Assembly: GCA_944320255.1 (NCBI GenBank)
Contig: CALUGU010000001.1
Coordinates: 1-64,000 of the forward strand
Length of the DNA stretch: 64,000 nt
From: an uncultured Prevotella sp.
GTDB taxonomy: Bacteria > Bacteroidota > Bacteroidia > Bacteroidales > Bacteroidaceae
Direction of reading: 5' to 3'
Numbering within the stretch: position 1 is the first letter of the stretch; each line of letters opens with the position of its first letter. Under the pieces are notes generated by a model. It was not told the origin of the DNA. It saw only the letters and a program-made list of their open reading frames with translations, and made no database searches. The position numbers and the translations under genes are program-made. Below are positions 1-7,746 of this stretch, one piece after another.

Positions 1-70
1 CCGTAAGCTCGTTGCCCATCAGCACAAGGCTTACGGCCTTTGTGCCCGTGTTCATGTTCCCGTCGGTCAT
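1..70 (-). CDS. Phage structural-region protein, 5' end only
   Basis: This minus-strand gene starts at 70 and runs off the left edge. The 23 visible codons begin MTDGNMNTGTKAVSLVLMGN. It lies 25 bp downstream of a tail-fibre-like gene in the same direction, so it is probably part of the tail or baseplate-accessory operon. Too little is present to name a family. Confidence 0.5.
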   Translation of the reverse strand, partial: MTDGNMNTGTKAVSLVLMGNELT

Positions 71-95
71 TTTTTATTATATTATTAGGCCATTA

Positions 96-530
96 TCATC
101 CGCTTATCACGATTTTGTGGTCGCTTGCGTAGCCGAGCGACCCGGTGAACGGGATGCACACGCCTACCATGCCGTAGCCCAAGGTGTTGTCGATGTTTAC
201 GGGCGTGGCCGTCGAGGTGTCGCCCTCGATGTAGACTTTCGTGTTGTTAAAATCACCGTTGTCGCTACGCACGATGAGCACCCAGTAAGTTAAGAACAGG
301 TTTCCGCCCAGTTTTTTTGAATACAGTATCTTCCCGCCCACGACGTTCTCGCCGCCACTCTTGAAAACGAATATCTCGCTCATGTGCGTCCGTAGGTAAG
401 AGTAGTTGAGCGTCTTGCCGTTTACGACCACAGAAGGTTCCGTACTCGGCGACTTTGCCTGGTCGATTAGCGCCTTCAATTTAGTTATGGCGGATTTTAA
501 GCCGTTTAAATCTATAAGTTTGTTTGCCAT
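96..530 (-). CDS. Small tail-fibre-like protein
   Basis: This 144-residue protein begins MANKLIDLNGLKSAITKLKA. That is almost the same N-terminus as the larger fibre protein encoded at 778-2301, which suggests a shared attachment module. The rest is Gly/Thr/Val-rich and probably beta-structured (for example NVVGGKILYSKKLGG), as in a phage receptor-binding or fibre-tip domain. No enzyme motif is visible. It lies at the distal end of the tail operon and is separated from its paralogue by a repetitive AT-rich spacer. The virion role is inferred from position and from the shared N-terminus. Confidence 0.6.
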   Translation of the reverse strand: MANKLIDLNGLKSAITKLKALIDQAKSPSTEPSVVVNGKTLNYSYLRTHMSEIFVFKSGGENVVGGKILYSKKLGGNLFLTYWVLIVRSDNGDFNNTKVYIEGDTSTATPVNIDNTLGYGMVGVCIPFTGSLGYASDHKIVISG

Positions 531-777
531 GATTTTTTTAATTTAGGATTGAGAGAGGAGAATTGAAGATTATGATTTGCCCTTTCTAATTGAGAATTGA
601 GAGTTGATAATTATGATTTGCCTTGTTGTCAAATTGAGAGTTGAGAGTTGATAATTGAGAATTATGATTGGCCTTGTTGCCTTTATGCCGGTAATCATAA
701 TTTTCCATTTTCAATTTTCCATTCTCAATTAGAACAATGGTAATCACAATTTTCAAGTCCCCACTCTCCATTATCAA
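531..777 (-). repeat. AT-rich short-repeat spacer between fibre genes
   Basis: This 247-bp stretch is built from imperfect tandem copies of elements such as TTGAGAGTTGATAATTATGA and TTTGCCTTGTTG. It can be translated for 63 codons, but the product only mirrors the DNA repeat and is not a credible protein. Similar short AT repeats separate the next fibre genes at 2302-2360 and 2577-2625. Confidence 0.6.
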
Positions 778-2301
778 TTAAAACAGTGCTTCCACTTCCG
801 CCGTGGTTGCCACGGAGTAGCCGTCGAGCTTCTTCTTGTCCGCCGCCGACATGAGGCCGTTTCTCGACTTCGTGGCCACGCCGTAGGTGGTGTTAGTGTC
901 CGTCCACGGCACGTTGACGACCATCTGTTTGTTTGAGTTGAGCTGCACGGCGTAGGTTCGGCCCGAAGTCGAGCTTACGGCATTGGCCGCAACGTTCTGC
1001 ACGGCGTCCGAGTAAAGCCTGACGGCGCCTCTCGTCTTTGCCGTGGCATAGTTGAGACCTATTTCGATACCGAGTATGTTCTCTCCGGCTGTGTTGCTTT
1101 GAGTAGAGAGATACGTAAGGCCAAGTCCCCAACCGGCTGCGAAGGATATTTTACCTTTGGTGTAATCGTCAAAGTTTAGTTTGTGGGTCAAACCGCCAGC
1201 GTCTGCCAAAAGTTCCCCCTCCTCCAAAGCTCCGTTGTAAAACCATATCTCATTTACGTGTGACTTTCCTGCGAGGTTGTCGAGGTTTTTCTTGTCAGTC
1301 GAACTCATCAAGCCGTTGGCCGACTGTGTGGCTACGCTATACGTGGTGTTAGTGTCCGTCCACGGCACGTTGACGAACATCTGCCCTGACGAGTTAAGCT
1401 CCACGGGGTAGTTCTTGCCGCTTTCGGGGAAGCCTATCTTGACGCCGCCCAATGCCGACGACGTGGCCTTCGGCAGGGTGTATTTCGTGTCCTGCCCCGG
1501 TATGCCCAGCGCGGTGATGTCCGTCTTAGTTACCTTCGTGGCTGCCGTGACGTGGCCCTGGTCATTGGTGGTAATCTTGTACAGCCCGGAGCCGAAGGCC
1601 GCGCCCTTCTCCGTGGCGTGCTGGTAGGCGGCGTTACCGTAGTCGCCGCGGAAGGCCGTCGAGCTTGTCGTGCCGAGGGCGAGGGACGAGGAGATTTCCA
1701 CCATATCGCTGCCGCTCCAGCGGTAGGTCTTGTTGGCGATTTTCGAGACGTAAATCTTATTCGACACTGGCGTTACGCCCTTCGATGTTTCCGTGCCGTA
1801 CATCGAGCTGTCGGGGTAGTAGGTCAGCCCCTTCCACTTGGCGTAGTAAGTTCCTGACGAGCCGCTTGTCACCTTCGCCACAATCTTTTTCGACTTCGTG
1901 TCGTACACCACGAGGGCGTTCTCCGTGGTGCACGTCGAGTTCTGCACCGTGCCCGACACCACGCCCCTGTTGTGCACGTCCAGCACGTCGTCCACATACG
2001 AGGGCAGCTGCGCCGCGGGCACCTTGCCGCTAGTGTCGAGCGTGGCCACGCCGTTCGCCACGCCCATCTCGGAGCGTTTCACCTGTGCGTCGTTTGTCAC
2101 GTTTGACAGTCCCACGTCCGATTTCGTCACCGTGACGTTGCCCGACAGGGCGTGTCCGTTCACCGTCGTCGTCTTGTCCGCTTTCTTGTCGATGTTGGCC
2201 TGCAGCGCGCTCTTGGCCGAGTTTATCTGCGCCGTGGCCCAGCTTTTCAGCTTCGCGAGGAACGTTCCAAGTCCCTCAAGGTCAATCAGTTTGTTTGCCA
2301 T
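778..2301 (-). CDS. Phage tail fibre protein
   Basis: This is a 507-residue fibre protein. The start at 2301 gives MANKLIDLEGLGTFLAKLKS, which matches the N-terminus of the fibre protein at 96-530; an in-frame ATG eight codons upstream would lie in repeat DNA. Residues 10-45 look coiled-coil (QINSAKSALQANIDKKAD). Next comes a segment common in fibres (VNGHALSGNVTVTKSDVG), then a Thr/Ser/Gly-rich shaft. Two copies of a C-terminal unit of the form NGLMSxxDKKxLD follow. The family role is receptor binding at the tail tip. It lies downstream of the Tal-like gene, as expected for a siphovirus. Confidence 0.75.
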   Translation of the reverse strand: MANKLIDLEGLGTFLAKLKSWATAQINSAKSALQANIDKKADKTTTVNGHALSGNVTVTKSDVGLSNVTNDAQVKRSEMGVANGVATLDTSGKVPAAQLPSYVDDVLDVHNRGVVSGTVQNSTCTTENALVVYDTKSKKIVAKVTSGSSGTYYAKWKGLTYYPDSSMYGTETSKGVTPVSNKIYVSKIANKTYRWSGSDMVEISSSLALGTTSSTAFRGDYGNAAYQHATEKGAAFGSGLYKITTNDQGHVTAATKVTKTDITALGIPGQDTKYTLPKATSSALGGVKIGFPESGKNYPVELNSSGQMFVNVPWTDTNTTYSVATQSANGLMSSTDKKNLDNLAGKSHVNEIWFYNGALEEGELLADAGGLTHKLNFDDYTKGKISFAAGWGLGLTYLSTQSNTAGENILGIEIGLNYATAKTRGAVRLYSDAVQNVAANAVSSTSGRTYAVQLNSNKQMVVNVPWTDTNTTYGVATKSRNGLMSAADKKKLDGYSVATTAEVEALF

Positions 2302-2360
2302 AATCTTTTTTAATTCATAATTCACAATTCATAATTCATAATTCATAATTCATAATTGGT
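2302..2360. repeat. Tandem TTCATAAT-type microsatellite
   Basis: The stretch holds about five tandem copies of the octamer AATTCATA with minor variants, between the fibre gene (start 2301) and the small gene ending at 2418. A second block of the same octamer is at 2577-2625. Such repeats may promote slippage or recombination between fibre cassettes, but that is inference. Confidence 0.7.
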
Positions 2361-2417
2361 AGGCTGCCAACCTCCCCTCCTCGGAGGGGTTGGGGGTGGG
2401 CTTGTCGGGCTTCGGGG

Positions 2418-2576
2418 CTACTCGAACAGCCCTTCTATCTCCTCGGCGGTGGCCGTGTCGTAGCCGAAGCCCTCCACGGGCAGGTTGACGCTGTTGCCCT
2501 CGGCGTCGATGCCGCGCACGTATTGGGCCTCGCCCCACGTGGAGCCGTCAAGTTGGTTCTCGTACACGTCTTCCAT
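2418..2576 (-). CDS. Small tail-operon protein
   Basis: This 52-codon gene starts MEDVYENQLDGSTWGEAQYV and ends TAG at 2418. It sits between the Tal-like gene and the fibre gene, flanked by octamer repeats. Its C-terminal TAEEIEGLFE resembles the fibre C-terminus TAEVEALF, which suggests the two share a terminal module. Its acidic composition and position suggest a tail accessory protein or fibre chaperone. There is no recognisable domain. Confidence 0.6.
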   Translation of the reverse strand: MEDVYENQLDGSTWGEAQYVRGIDAEGNSVNLPVEGFGYDTATAEEIEGLFE

Positions 2577-2625
2577 AATTCAATTCATAATTCATAATTC
2601 ATAATTCATAATTCACAATTGGTTG
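2577..2625. repeat. Second octamer microsatellite
   Basis: About five near-perfect copies of AATTCATA lie between the small gene starting at 2576 and the end of the Tal-like gene. It is the same repeat as at 2302-2360. The next 80 bp, up to 2712, are GC-rich with a duplicated GTGGGCTTGTGGGG element and hold no gene. Confidence 0.65.
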
Positions 2626-2712
2626 GGTGTATCCAAAGGCGTCCGCCTCGCCCCTCCTCGGAGGGGTCGGGGGTGGGCTTGTGGGGGTGGGCTTGTGGGG
2701 CTTGGCTTTTGC

Positions 2713-5700
2713 CTAATCGTGGTAATACGCCATCAGGCGCGCCGTGAAGCCCATCGTGGCCCACGATACGCCGCCGAGCGTCTCGCTCGTGCGGTCGGGG
2801 TCGTACACTATCAGGAACTTCGCCACCGTGCCTTGGCTCATCGCCAGGCTGTCACGGCGGCTGCCGCCGTTGTTTATCATCAGCGGATACCTGTCGCTCT
2901 TGTACCATTCGCCCCCTTTGTCGTTGCGCCCGTAGAGGGTGAAGTCCTTTGAGCCGGCGTCGCACACAACGGTGTATTCCATGCAGAAAGCGGACAACGG
3001 GGTTGACGGCATTCCGAGTGCTTTCGTGAAGTCGGTTAAGTAAGGCAGCATCACGGACTTCAGGCTGACCGTGGAGTTAACCACCAACACCTGGCTGCCG
3101 ACGCCGTAGGAATCTTCAAGCAAGGAGTCAGAGCCTACTGCCAGCTTTTGGAAGTGGTAGCCGCACACAAGGCCGTCGAGCACGCCGCTGCCCTTGCCGC
3201 AGAAGGCATAGTTGCCGTAAGCGCTCCCCTGCACGTCGAACCTTATGCCGATGTTGGGAGGATAGGTAAGCGACCAGCGTGTGGACTTGTTCGTTATGTC
3301 CGCCACCGACGCCCCTGTGAGGCCGTAGTAGTTTATGCCGAACGTCGCTTGGATGGTGCCGTCGTCGGATGAGAACTTTATCTTCGATTTCGTCAGCGTC
3401 ATGCCCGCCTGTATGGTGTCGTCGCCCACGCTGGCCTCTCCGTAGTTGCCGCCTATCTGGTCGTCGGTGATGTCGAAGCCGCCTATGCGCCCCTCGTCGG
3501 CTGTCACCTTGCCGCTCACCTCGGCCTTCGAGGCGTAGAGGTTGCCCGCCTCGTCAACGCGGAACGGCGCGCCGTCGGGCGTGTCCTTGCCCGCCCAGAT
3601 GCGCACTTTGCCGCCCTCCGTAGAGCCTGAAAGGCCGGCCGTCACCGTGCCGTCGTCCTTGTGGATTAGCAGCTGGTTGCCCTGCATGAAGTCTATCTTG
3701 GCGTTCTTGGCGATGATGAGCGAGGTGAAGATGGCCGTGGTGTTCACGCCGAAGGCCTCCCAGTACTGCGTGTTGGCGTAAGTCAGCGAGCTTGACGACG
3801 TGTGCGTGGCCTTGCACTTGTACGCCGCCCAGCCCGTGGCGGCGTCTTCGCTGCGCACCATCGCCACGTCGATGTAGCGCGTGCCGGAGGTCAAGGCCTC
3901 GTCGTTGCGGTATTCCACGCCCGCCGTCCACTCGCTCACACGCAGTATGCAGCCCTGTATGCCCTGCGCCCCGGTGTCTCCCTTGTCACCCTTGTCACCC
4001 TTGTCACCCTTGTCTCCTTTCGGGCCTTCCACCTTGCCGCAGTCGAGCCACACGCCGCCCTGCACGCTCCAGAAGTGGCCCGTGTCGGCGTCGATGGCGC
4101 AGTCGCCCTCCGCCGCCTTCGCCATCTCCCACAGCCTGCCGTCGGGCGAATTTACGAACTCGGCGTACGACGCCCCCGCGTATCCTTTATATACGGTGCC
4201 CGCGTCGTCGGTCTCCGTGTAGTCCGACGTGTCGTCAACGGCGAAGCGGTCGCCCTCCACGGGGTTCATCGCCGCAAGGTCGGCGTAGATGTAGGCGTGC
4301 GCCCTCACCGACGGCTTCACCGCCAGCCCCTGCCCGTCCTTGCCCGGCTCGCCCGGCGAACCCGGCAGCCCCGCGAGGCCGTCGAGCGTTATCACCCGCC
4401 ACGGCGCGCCCTCTCCGCCGTCGGCCGCCAGCAGCCGTGCGCCCGCCTTGGTGGCGAGGCGCAGGCCGTCCTCGTTCACGATGTATGCCGCCGGGCTTTC
4501 GCTCGTGCCCTCAAGCACGGTGCAGATGTAGGCCGCCTTGCCGTAGCGCACTATGGCGAGGTAGGGGTAGTGCACGCCCTCCTGCCAGTCGCCCCACCAC
4601 GACACCGACGCCCCTTCAGTCCCGTCGTCGCCCTTGTCGCCCTTCTGCCCCTGCGCGCCCTTGTCAACCTGTAGCAGCCAGTCAGCCGACGCTTCCGACG
4701 GCTCCTCGTCGGTGCCGCCCTCGGCAACGCACAGCCAGATGCGGCCGCCGTGGCTCACGCGGTCGTAGTAGTCGTAGTCCGTGCCCGCGAGCCACTCGCC
4801 CCGGTCGTTCGCCGTGCGCACCGGCGTGCCGTCGGGCTTCACCTGCGTCACCGTGCCCGTGAAGTACACCGAGTTGAGATAAGCCGAGTAGCCCTCCATG
4901 TCGATGTCGAAGACGGAGAGGTTCGCCATGTCGCCGTACTGCATCGCAATGTTGCCCGCGCCAATCTCCCACGTGTTCTGCCGCCACAGCATGCGGGTGT
5001 AAGTCCTCGTCTCGTACACCGACGTCTGCCGCTCCCCGTCGGTGAAGCTGCCGTAGGCCACGAACCTCATCATTGCGAACGGCTCCGCCTGCCCCGTCCA
5101 ACGCTCCGACGCGGGGCGCAGCTGGTACTTGAACTTCTCGTTCCTCTCGCCCAAGACCTCCGTCACCGTGAAGTACACCGTGGTGAAGCCCGCGAACGTG
5201 CGGTTGCCCCGCCCGTCGTCGCTGTCAGCCGTGGCGTCGCCCGCCCCGGCGTGGTATATGCCCATGCAGATGTCGCCCTCGGCCACAGCCCCTATCTCGC
5301 CGTCCTCCAGCTTCAGCGTCACGGTCTTCGCCTCCGTGTCAACGCTCTCGATGACGCCTCCGCCCGGCGCGCGCCACTTGTCGCCCACGCTCACGTCAAC
5401 GCGGTTGTACCGCAGCTCCGGCACTTCGAGGAAACGCCTTACTATCAGGCTCTCCAGTTCGCCGTTGCCCTGTCCGTCAACCCTTCCGCCGAAGCCTGCC
5501 ATGCCAGAAGCGAAGTCGCCGAACTGGCCGCCCTGCATCATTGTCAGTTTAAACGGTGTCAGGTCGTCCTTGTCCTTGCGCAGGAACTGCGCCAACGCTC
5601 TCAACGCCGAGAATACGTTGCTATCAGAGGCAGGTGTCTTATCATTGGTGCGAATGACATAAACGCCGCTACCGCCGACACCTGTATAAGTATTGCCTCT

Positions 5701-7239
5701 AAAAGTAATGGTGTCAACTTTGTCCTCGATGTCTCCGAGACGTGAGTATTGCGCGCTTTCGCCAATGGTATAGATAGGGCTGTCATAAGGGATGTCAAGG
5801 TTCATCTCCCACCCGATGACACGGCTGACTCTGTCGTCGGTGAAGAAGTCAGGAGCTACGAGGGTTATTTTCTGTCCAACGTCGAATGTACGGTGTATTT
5901 GGTCGGCAAACACCCAGTCAGAGCGTAGCGTGGCGTTATAAGTACCATCGTCTACTTTGGTTTTGTCCACATACTCTTGCGCTTTCTGCAATAGTTCCTG
6001 CTCTGCCGCAGGTATGTATTGGTCGGATACAAGTTGTATGTCAAAGCCGAAAAGTATGTATTCGTCTCCGTCCTCCGGCTTGATGATGTCGTCAGGAAGA
6101 AAACGTCCATAGTCCTCATTGCCTATGATTTCCCATAGTTGCTCTGCCGGGTTCTTGCCGTCGGGGTTGAACTTGACGCCGAAGGTCATGCCGTTGAGCT
6201 TGCCTGATTGGAACGTGATTTGCAGTTCTTGGCCTTTAAGTATGTATTCCTCTTTGAATGTAAGCCCGCTGTCTTTGTAGCGGTAATATGTATAGGTGAT
6301 CTGTGTTCCGTCCTCGTTGTCTACAGTCTCCTTGCGTGAAGTTATGTTCTGTAATGTACCCACACGACGGGGATATATATCATCAAAAACCACCACGTCC
6401 TCTACGACCTCGTTTTGCGACATATTAGGGTAAGCGTCGATGTAAGGCGTCCCTTTGGGCAACATAAGCCTTTTCTGCACCACGCCGTTCACCACCAGTT
6501 GCTCGTCAACCGGGCGGTAGTTGGTGGGAATGTTACGTGTGGAGCCGAAAGCGTAAATACGTGTAGCGAATGTACCCTTACTGTCGCTTCTCGTGATGTC
6601 TTGCGCCTCTACATTCCGCTCTATCTTCACCGCGTCACCAAGTTCGCAACGTCCGAAGTTGATGACATTCTCCGTTATCCATACGTCGCAATCGTAGTAG
6701 TCCTTGCCACCGAGGGAAAACAGGGCATCGAGCAGGTGGATATTATCATACGTCATTGCCACGGCCTTGTTCTGCACCGTGCTGTCTATAGAGAATGTGT
6801 ATGCCTGCCCGTTAAAAGTAAATCCGAGGGATGCAAGATTGCGAAGGAACACACCAAGATGGACATCAAGAGCTGCTGTAAGCGACCATGAGGCCTCACT
6901 GCCGGGCGTTTCGGGTAGGTACTTGAATATGTAATTATTCCACAACCAGTAGTAGGCGTTAAGCCTTAACTCATAGTCATATCCACCGGTGGAAGTGTTG
7001 TAAGTGGGTGTCTGTTTCTCTGTGACATAGTATTTCTTTGACAGTTTGCCGCCCAAAGCATCGTCAAACTGCCCGGTAAGGTCAACGTAAGAGCCTATAC
7101 CGAAGTCTATGGGAGTTTCAAGGCTGAAATTCAACACTATGTAATCATGCTGCATCAGGGAGTAGTATCCTTTGCTGCCTGTTCCGATATTGCTTAACTC
7201 AAGCAACTTAACGTTTTGTGCTGAATAAATGGTTATCAT
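2713..7239 (-). CDS. Tal-like tail tip / central fibre protein with collagen-like segment
   Basis: This is a large tail-tip protein of 1508 residues. The first 400 or so (MITIYSAQNVKLLELSNIGT onward) have the beta-rich pattern of siphovirus tail-associated (Tal/gp18-like) hub proteins. A Gly-X-Y run with repeated GDK triplets (coded near 3970-4020) and a second shorter one (near 4640) form collagen-like connectors to a distal receptor-binding part. The longer in-frame start at 7317 is rejected because the promoter at 7278-7308 lies inside it; transcription should begin near 7271. The order tape measure, Dit, Tal, fibres is typical. No lysozyme or peptidase motif was seen. Confidence 0.8.
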   Translation of the reverse strand: MITIYSAQNVKLLELSNIGTGSKGYYSLMQHDYIVLNFSLETPIDFGIGSYVDLTGQFDDALGGKLSKKYYVTEKQTPTYNTSTGGYDYELRLNAYYWLWNNYIFKYLPETPGSEASWSLTAALDVHLGVFLRNLASLGFTFNGQAYTFSIDSTVQNKAVAMTYDNIHLLDALFSLGGKDYYDCDVWITENVINFGRCELGDAVKIERNVEAQDITRSDSKGTFATRIYAFGSTRNIPTNYRPVDEQLVVNGVVQKRLMLPKGTPYIDAYPNMSQNEVVEDVVVFDDIYPRRVGTLQNITSRKETVDNEDGTQITYTYYRYKDSGLTFKEEYILKGQELQITFQSGKLNGMTFGVKFNPDGKNPAEQLWEIIGNEDYGRFLPDDIIKPEDGDEYILFGFDIQLVSDQYIPAAEQELLQKAQEYVDKTKVDDGTYNATLRSDWVFADQIHRTFDVGQKITLVAPDFFTDDRVSRVIGWEMNLDIPYDSPIYTIGESAQYSRLGDIEDKVDTITFRGNTYTGVGGSGVYVIRTNDKTPASDSNVFSALRALAQFLRKDKDDLTPFKLTMMQGGQFGDFASGMAGFGGRVDGQGNGELESLIVRRFLEVPELRYNRVDVSVGDKWRAPGGGVIESVDTEAKTVTLKLEDGEIGAVAEGDICMGIYHAGAGDATADSDDGRGNRTFAGFTTVYFTVTEVLGERNEKFKYQLRPASERWTGQAEPFAMMRFVAYGSFTDGERQTSVYETRTYTRMLWRQNTWEIGAGNIAMQYGDMANLSVFDIDMEGYSAYLNSVYFTGTVTQVKPDGTPVRTANDRGEWLAGTDYDYYDRVSHGGRIWLCVAEGGTDEEPSEASADWLLQVDKGAQGQKGDKGDDGTEGASVSWWGDWQEGVHYPYLAIVRYGKAAYICTVLEGTSESPAAYIVNEDGLRLATKAGARLLAADGGEGAPWRVITLDGLAGLPGSPGEPGKDGQGLAVKPSVRAHAYIYADLAAMNPVEGDRFAVDDTSDYTETDDAGTVYKGYAGASYAEFVNSPDGRLWEMAKAAEGDCAIDADTGHFWSVQGGVWLDCGKVEGPKGDKGDKGDKGDKGDTGAQGIQGCILRVSEWTAGVEYRNDEALTSGTRYIDVAMVRSEDAATGWAAYKCKATHTSSSSLTYANTQYWEAFGVNTTAIFTSLIIAKNAKIDFMQGNQLLIHKDDGTVTAGLSGSTEGGKVRIWAGKDTPDGAPFRVDEAGNLYASKAEVSGKVTADEGRIGGFDITDDQIGGNYGEASVGDDTIQAGMTLTKSKIKFSSDDGTIQATFGINYYGLTGASVADITNKSTRWSLTYPPNIGIRFDVQGSAYGNYAFCGKGSGVLDGLVCGYHFQKLAVGSDSLLEDSYGVGSQVLVVNSTVSLKSVMLPYLTDFTKALGMPSTPLSAFCMEYTVVCDAGSKDFTLYGRNDKGGEWYKSDRYPLMINNGGSRRDSLAMSQGTVAKFLIVYDPDRTSETLGGVSWATMGFTARLMAYYHD

Positions 7240-7277
7240 ACGGTTTTGTGCACCTTCACACAATAAATTTACACCTA

Positions 7278-7308
7278 CAAATATAGTTAAAACTATTTGT
7301 TTGACAAA
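7278..7308 (-). promoter_or_regulatory. Palindromic late-type promoter for the tail-tip operon
   Basis: On the minus strand a TTTG (-33) at 7305-7308 is followed, exactly 19 bp later, by TATATTTG (-7) at 7278-7285. This is the Bacteroidetes housekeeping promoter layout. The spacer carries the phage-specific palindromic sequence shared with five other promoters in this window. It lies between the Dit-like gene and the Tal-like gene start at 7239. Confidence 0.8.
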
Positions 7309-7313
7309 ATAAA

Positions 7314-7739
7314 TCAACTATTATCTTCGCTTCTGTCTTCAGGATTAGGTTCGTTGAGTTTAAGCGAGAAACTTGCAATGCCTCGCATAAACTGTGTAAA
7401 CTGGTTGCAAGATAAATATATAGTCTTGTAAACGACGTCAGGCTGGTAGCGCGTTTTAATATTAAGGATGCCTGTAGCAAGTTCTTTGCAGAAATTATTG
7501 TATCTTTCAAAAAACTGTGTTTCATTTCTCGCGGTGAGGTTGATTGTAAGAGTTAAATCTCGTTCATCTTTTTTGGGATTTGACGTTATAACTTTTTTGC
7601 CGTGTTCAAGACGTGATTTATTTTCGATAAGCTCTTTGTTGGGGGCGGGTGTCATTAGTGCAGACAATGATGAAGTATCAATACTTACTCCCCATTCAGT
7701 GTAAGCATCCTTGCTGTTTATGAAAAAATCTCCTACCAT
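7314..7739 (-). CDS. Distal tail protein (Dit-like)
   Basis: This 141-residue protein (MVGDFFINSKDAYTEWGVSI) sits between the tape measure and the Tal-like gene, where siphoviruses encode Dit, the hexameric baseplate hub. The motif NSKDAYTEWGV and the beta-rich body (ERDLTLTINLTARNETQFFE) fit Dit N-terminal domains. It is short, so it probably lacks the galectin-like extension of long Dit proteins. The assignment rests mainly on gene order plus sequence character. Confidence 0.7.
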   Translation of the reverse strand: MVGDFFINSKDAYTEWGVSIDTSSLSALMTPAPNKELIENKSRLEHGKKVITSNPKKDERDLTLTINLTARNETQFFERYNNFCKELATGILNIKTRYQPDVVYKTIYLSCNQFTQFMRGIASFSLKLNEPNPEDRSEDNS

Positions 7740-7746
7740 ATCATCA

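Noticed and set aside
586..777. 63-codon frame between fibre genes
   Set aside because: Translation of an AT-rich repeat; the product has the repeat's period and no start signal.
3792..4862. Long plus-strand frames opposite the Tal-like gene
   Set aside because: Antisense shadows caused by high GC and Gly-X-Y repeats; Arg/Pro/Ser-rich and without a promoter.
7240..7317. Extended N-terminus for the Tal-like protein
   Set aside because: It would include the promoter at 7278-7308 and a hydrophobic stretch made by AT-rich DNA; the start at 7239 is consistent with the expected transcript.
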